From assembly GCF_001583495.1 (NCBI RefSeq), contig NZ_LQAQ01000046.1, positions 27,063 to 91,062 on the forward strand: a stretch of DNA of 64,000 bases. Direction: 5' to 3'. The position numbers were made by a program, and so were the translations under genes. Each line of letters opens with the position of its first letter. The stretch's first letter is position 1. The DNA is from Flammeovirga sp. SJP92. GTDB taxonomy: Bacteria; Bacteroidota; Bacteroidia; Cytophagales; Flammeovirgaceae. A model generated the notes under the pieces. The model saw only the letters and a program-made list of their open reading frames with translations, made no database searches and had not been told where the DNA came from. Below are positions 62,329 to 64,000 of this stretch, in pieces.

Positions 62329-62817
62329 ATGAAAACGATTAATCTTAATAGCATTATCAATGCTACAAACATCAATATGTTTGCCCAAACACAAGAAGAT
62401 GCTCAACTATTGATCAATCAACTCAATGAAACCTACCTTGATTATTCCTCAAGAAGCACTCGTGAATACCTGAACTTAGATAATTCCATGGACAGGAAAG
62501 AAAGAAATCAAGCCACTTTAGCTGAAGATGAAGCTAGAATTCTTTACTTAGAAGGCCGTATTCCACAGCTTGAGGAAGGTGATCTGCGTAGAAAAGAACT
62601 GGAACTTGAAATGGAAGAACTTCAAGTTGAAGTCAAAAAGACCAACTTCGATCTCCAAAATAGTTATGGCTTCGAGATGATTATCAGAGGCCTCAGTTAC
62701 GACATTAATCAACTAAGAATCACTTCTCTTCTGGGGGTGTTAAAAAATATTTTTGATTATGTGGAAACACAAAGTTGGACCATTGATGACTATGGTCTGA
62801 AAGCTAAACTAGCTTAA
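62329..62817 (+). CDS. Coiled-coil protein of unknown function
   Basis: This 162-residue protein is mainly helical. Residues 60-120 are a strongly charged coiled coil (RKELELEMEELQVEVKKT and neighbours). The C-terminus holds a hydrophobic patch (LLGVLKNIFDYVETQSWTI). There is no signal peptide and no recognised family. It has its own terminator. It lies between the repeat array and an IS30-like DNA-binding gene, which suggests an accessory segment. Confidence 0.6.
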   Translation: MKTINLNSIINATNINMFAQTQEDAQLLINQLNETYLDYSSRSTREYLNLDNSMDRKERNQATLAEDEARILYLEGRIPQLEEGDLRRKELELEMEELQVEVKKTNFDLQNSYGFEMIIRGLSYDINQLRITSLLGVLKNIFDYVETQSWTIDDYGLKAKLA

Positions 62818-62826
62818 CAAACGACA

Positions 62827-62863
62827 AAAGGGGTTTGTAATACCATACAACCCCTTTACTTTT
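62827..62863 (+). terminator. Intrinsic terminator of the coiled-coil gene
   Basis: AAAGGGGTT and GTA pair with TAC and AACCCCTTT with one bulged T, around a 6-nt loop, then ACTTTTTT. Confidence 0.88.
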
Positions 62864-62969
62864 TTATTTTAAGACAAAAATGAAGAAGAAGCAAGCTTGA
62901 AAGCAGAATCTATAAAATCTTGTAGAAAGATCGATTGAAAGTTGACGATAATTTAGTATTACAACTAAA

Positions 62970-63491
62970 ATGAAAAACCTGAACATTGCCGATAGAAAAT
63001 ACATTGAATTTGCTCTCTTTATGAAAAGAAGCAAAAGACACATAGCTAAAAAGCTTGGTGTTTCCCCTTCTACGATCTATCGCGAAATCAAACGAAATTC
63101 AAAAGGAAAACAATATGAAGCTCAATATGCACAACAATTGGCATTGGCCAGAAAAAAACTTGCTGGAGGTTCTCAAAAGAAACTTAAACTTACGAAACGC
63201 TACAAACGAAAAAATCCATATCGTCTTTATGCCGACCGCAGGCAAATATTTTGGTGTTCAGATGCAAGACTCGTCTACTCTCATTATCTCAGAAATACCT
63301 CACTACGGCTAACATTAAAGAAAAAACGTTACCGTAAAAGACTCCATCAGAAAAAGACCTTTCATTTTAGAAACGATCTTCCTCTCTTTCTATTATTGAA
63401 AGAGCATAAGGAAAAGTATATCTATTCCAAACAACCCTTCTCTACAAAATCAATTGAAATAATACTTAATTCTATCAAAAAAATTGCATAG
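62970..63491 (+). CDS. IS30-like HTH_38 protein lacking a transposase catalytic domain
   Basis: The first 50 residues are the IS30-family helix-turn-helix (ADRKYIEFALFMKRSKRHIAKKLGVSPSTIYREIKRN), and the following YEAQYAQQLALARKKLAG matches the IS30 linker. Full IS30 transposases are about 320-390 residues with a DDE domain; this protein stops at 173 with a very basic, unrecognised tail. No inverted repeats or target duplications were found around it. It may be a domesticated regulator or a decayed transposase. The downstream DNA (63492-63736) does not continue a DDE domain. Confidence 0.7.
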   Translation: MKNLNIADRKYIEFALFMKRSKRHIAKKLGVSPSTIYREIKRNSKGKQYEAQYAQQLALARKKLAGGSQKKLKLTKRYKRKNPYRLYADRRQIFWCSDARLVYSHYLRNTSLRLTLKKKRYRKRLHQKKTFHFRNDLPLFLLLKEHKEKYIYSKQPFSTKSIEIILNSIKKIA

Positions 63492-63585
63492 ACAGGAATA
63501 CTCCTTCCCTATTTCAAAATTTCAACTTCCCACAACTTAGCACGAAGATAAAATTTTCATCTTGCTCCATTTTCCTCTCCCATTT

Positions 63586-63606
63586 ACTCCATTAAGGAGT
63601 TTTTTT
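63586..63606 (+). terminator. Short intrinsic terminator
   Basis: ACTCC and GGAGT around ATTAA, followed by T6. It is 95 bp past the IS30-like gene stop. Confidence 0.7.
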
Positions 63607-63736
63607 ATGACCTGATTTTACATTTTGTTGCATTTGCTCACGAATATCTTTTTTCAAAGAATTTGGTTGAGATGTTTTAAGAAAATTAGTTTATATTTGA
63701 TCCTTCAAATAATCCTAATATTTCAATATTTTTTTA

Positions 63737-64000
63737 ATGGATCCTTTATACAACTTATTAATCACACCAATTTATCTTTTGATTATTTATGTTGTAATCG
63801 CACCCTATTTTGCAAAACGATGGACTAATAAATATACTAGAAAGTATTTTTGGTTGGGGTTAACTGCCAAAATGTTTGGAGCTATTGCGTTTAGTGCAAT
63901 ATATCAGTTTTATTATGGGTTTGGAGATACTATTTCATATTTCAGGCAAGGATCTGTAATTGTCGACGCTTTTTATGAATCACCATTAATTGGTACAGAA
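63737..64000 (+). CDS. N-terminus of a multi-pass membrane protein (partial)
   Basis: From ATG 63737 an open frame runs to the window edge (88 residues). It shows two hydrophobic helices (LLITPIYLLIIYVVIAPYF; WLGLTAKMFGAIAFSAIYQFYY) and the motif YYGFGDTISYFRQG. That segment is reminiscent of large Bacteroidota membrane proteins of polysaccharide or glycan assembly with a YYGxGDT motif. The rest lies outside the window. Confidence 0.65.
   Translation, partial: MDPLYNLLITPIYLLIIYVVIAPYFAKRWTNKYTRKYFWLGLTAKMFGAIAFSAIYQFYYGFGDTISYFRQGSVIVDAFYESPLIGTE

Noticed and set aside
63625..63828. 67-codon plus-strand frame near the right end
   Set aside because: It overlaps in another frame the start of a convincing membrane protein (63737) and has no coding features of its own.

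Overview
The window is AT-rich, densely coded DNA from a marine-type member of the Bacteroidota. The evidence is the protein set (carboxypeptidase-regulatory-domain TonB receptor, DUF4374 lipoprotein, LruC/DUF4842 lipoprotein, Porin_10-type porin, 7TMR-DISM/SpoIIE sensor, BspA-type leucine-rich repeats), -7 boxes of the form TAnnTTTG, and a near absence of Shine-Dalgarno sites. The style is that of Flammeovirga or a related Cytophagales genus; this is an impression from gene content, not a database result. No rRNA or tRNA gene and no CRISPR array was seen.

Region 1 (0-11 kb) looks like an iron-acquisition and AraC regulon. A TonB receptor, a DUF4374 lipoprotein, a small helical lipoprotein, a PepSY membrane protein and a small membrane peptide follow each other in the order of the xenosiderophore utilisation (XusABC) loci of Bacteroides. 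Two paralogous AraC regulators flank a secreted DUF3604 protein. Three promoters (before the receptor, before the DUF3604 gene, and one with no gene after it) carry the same operator: two half-sites exactly 21 bp apart, ending 45 bp from the -7 box. The third promoter reads into a strong hairpin about 100 bp away and may make a small RNA. Hairpins with a shared ACTTYAGT centre are scattered between these genes.

Region 2 (11-23 kb) holds a minus-strand beta-mannosidase / AGE-family epimerase / aldo-keto reductase operon, an LruC-domain lipoprotein, a cluster of three related receiver-domain genes (one fused to a polyprenyl-phosphate sugar-1-phosphate transferase), a cysteine synthase and a DUF3347 lipoprotein. 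Region 3 (23-33 kb) holds a 7TMR-DISM/PP2C sensor, a BtuF-like protein without signal peptide, a PFL-activase-like radical SAM enzyme, and a minus-strand operon (BrkB-family protein, acetyltransferase, porin, two unknown exported proteins, NUDIX hydrolase).

Region 4 (33-52 kb) is the most unusual. It has an exported WD40-caspase protein, a YecH-type metal-binding protein behind a 15-bp palindromic operator, and a four-gene block in which a MoxR-type AAA+ ATPase and an HExxH/VWA protein lie between two large LRR-BRCT paralogues. A tandem pair of exported caspase-like proteins follows. One has Sel1 repeats and Ser in place of the catalytic Cys; the other has the intact His/Cys dyad and a long BspA-type LRR array.

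Region 5 (52-64 kb) has an alpha/beta hydrolase, small minus-strand genes including a SUKH-like protein, a BNR-type propeller protein, an AraC regulator divergent from a DUF1330-SDR-radical SAM operon with its own 21-bp-spaced operator, a four-unit array of roughly 160-bp repeats carrying compensated hairpins, an IS30-like DNA-binding protein without a transposase domain, and the start of a membrane protein cut by the window edge.
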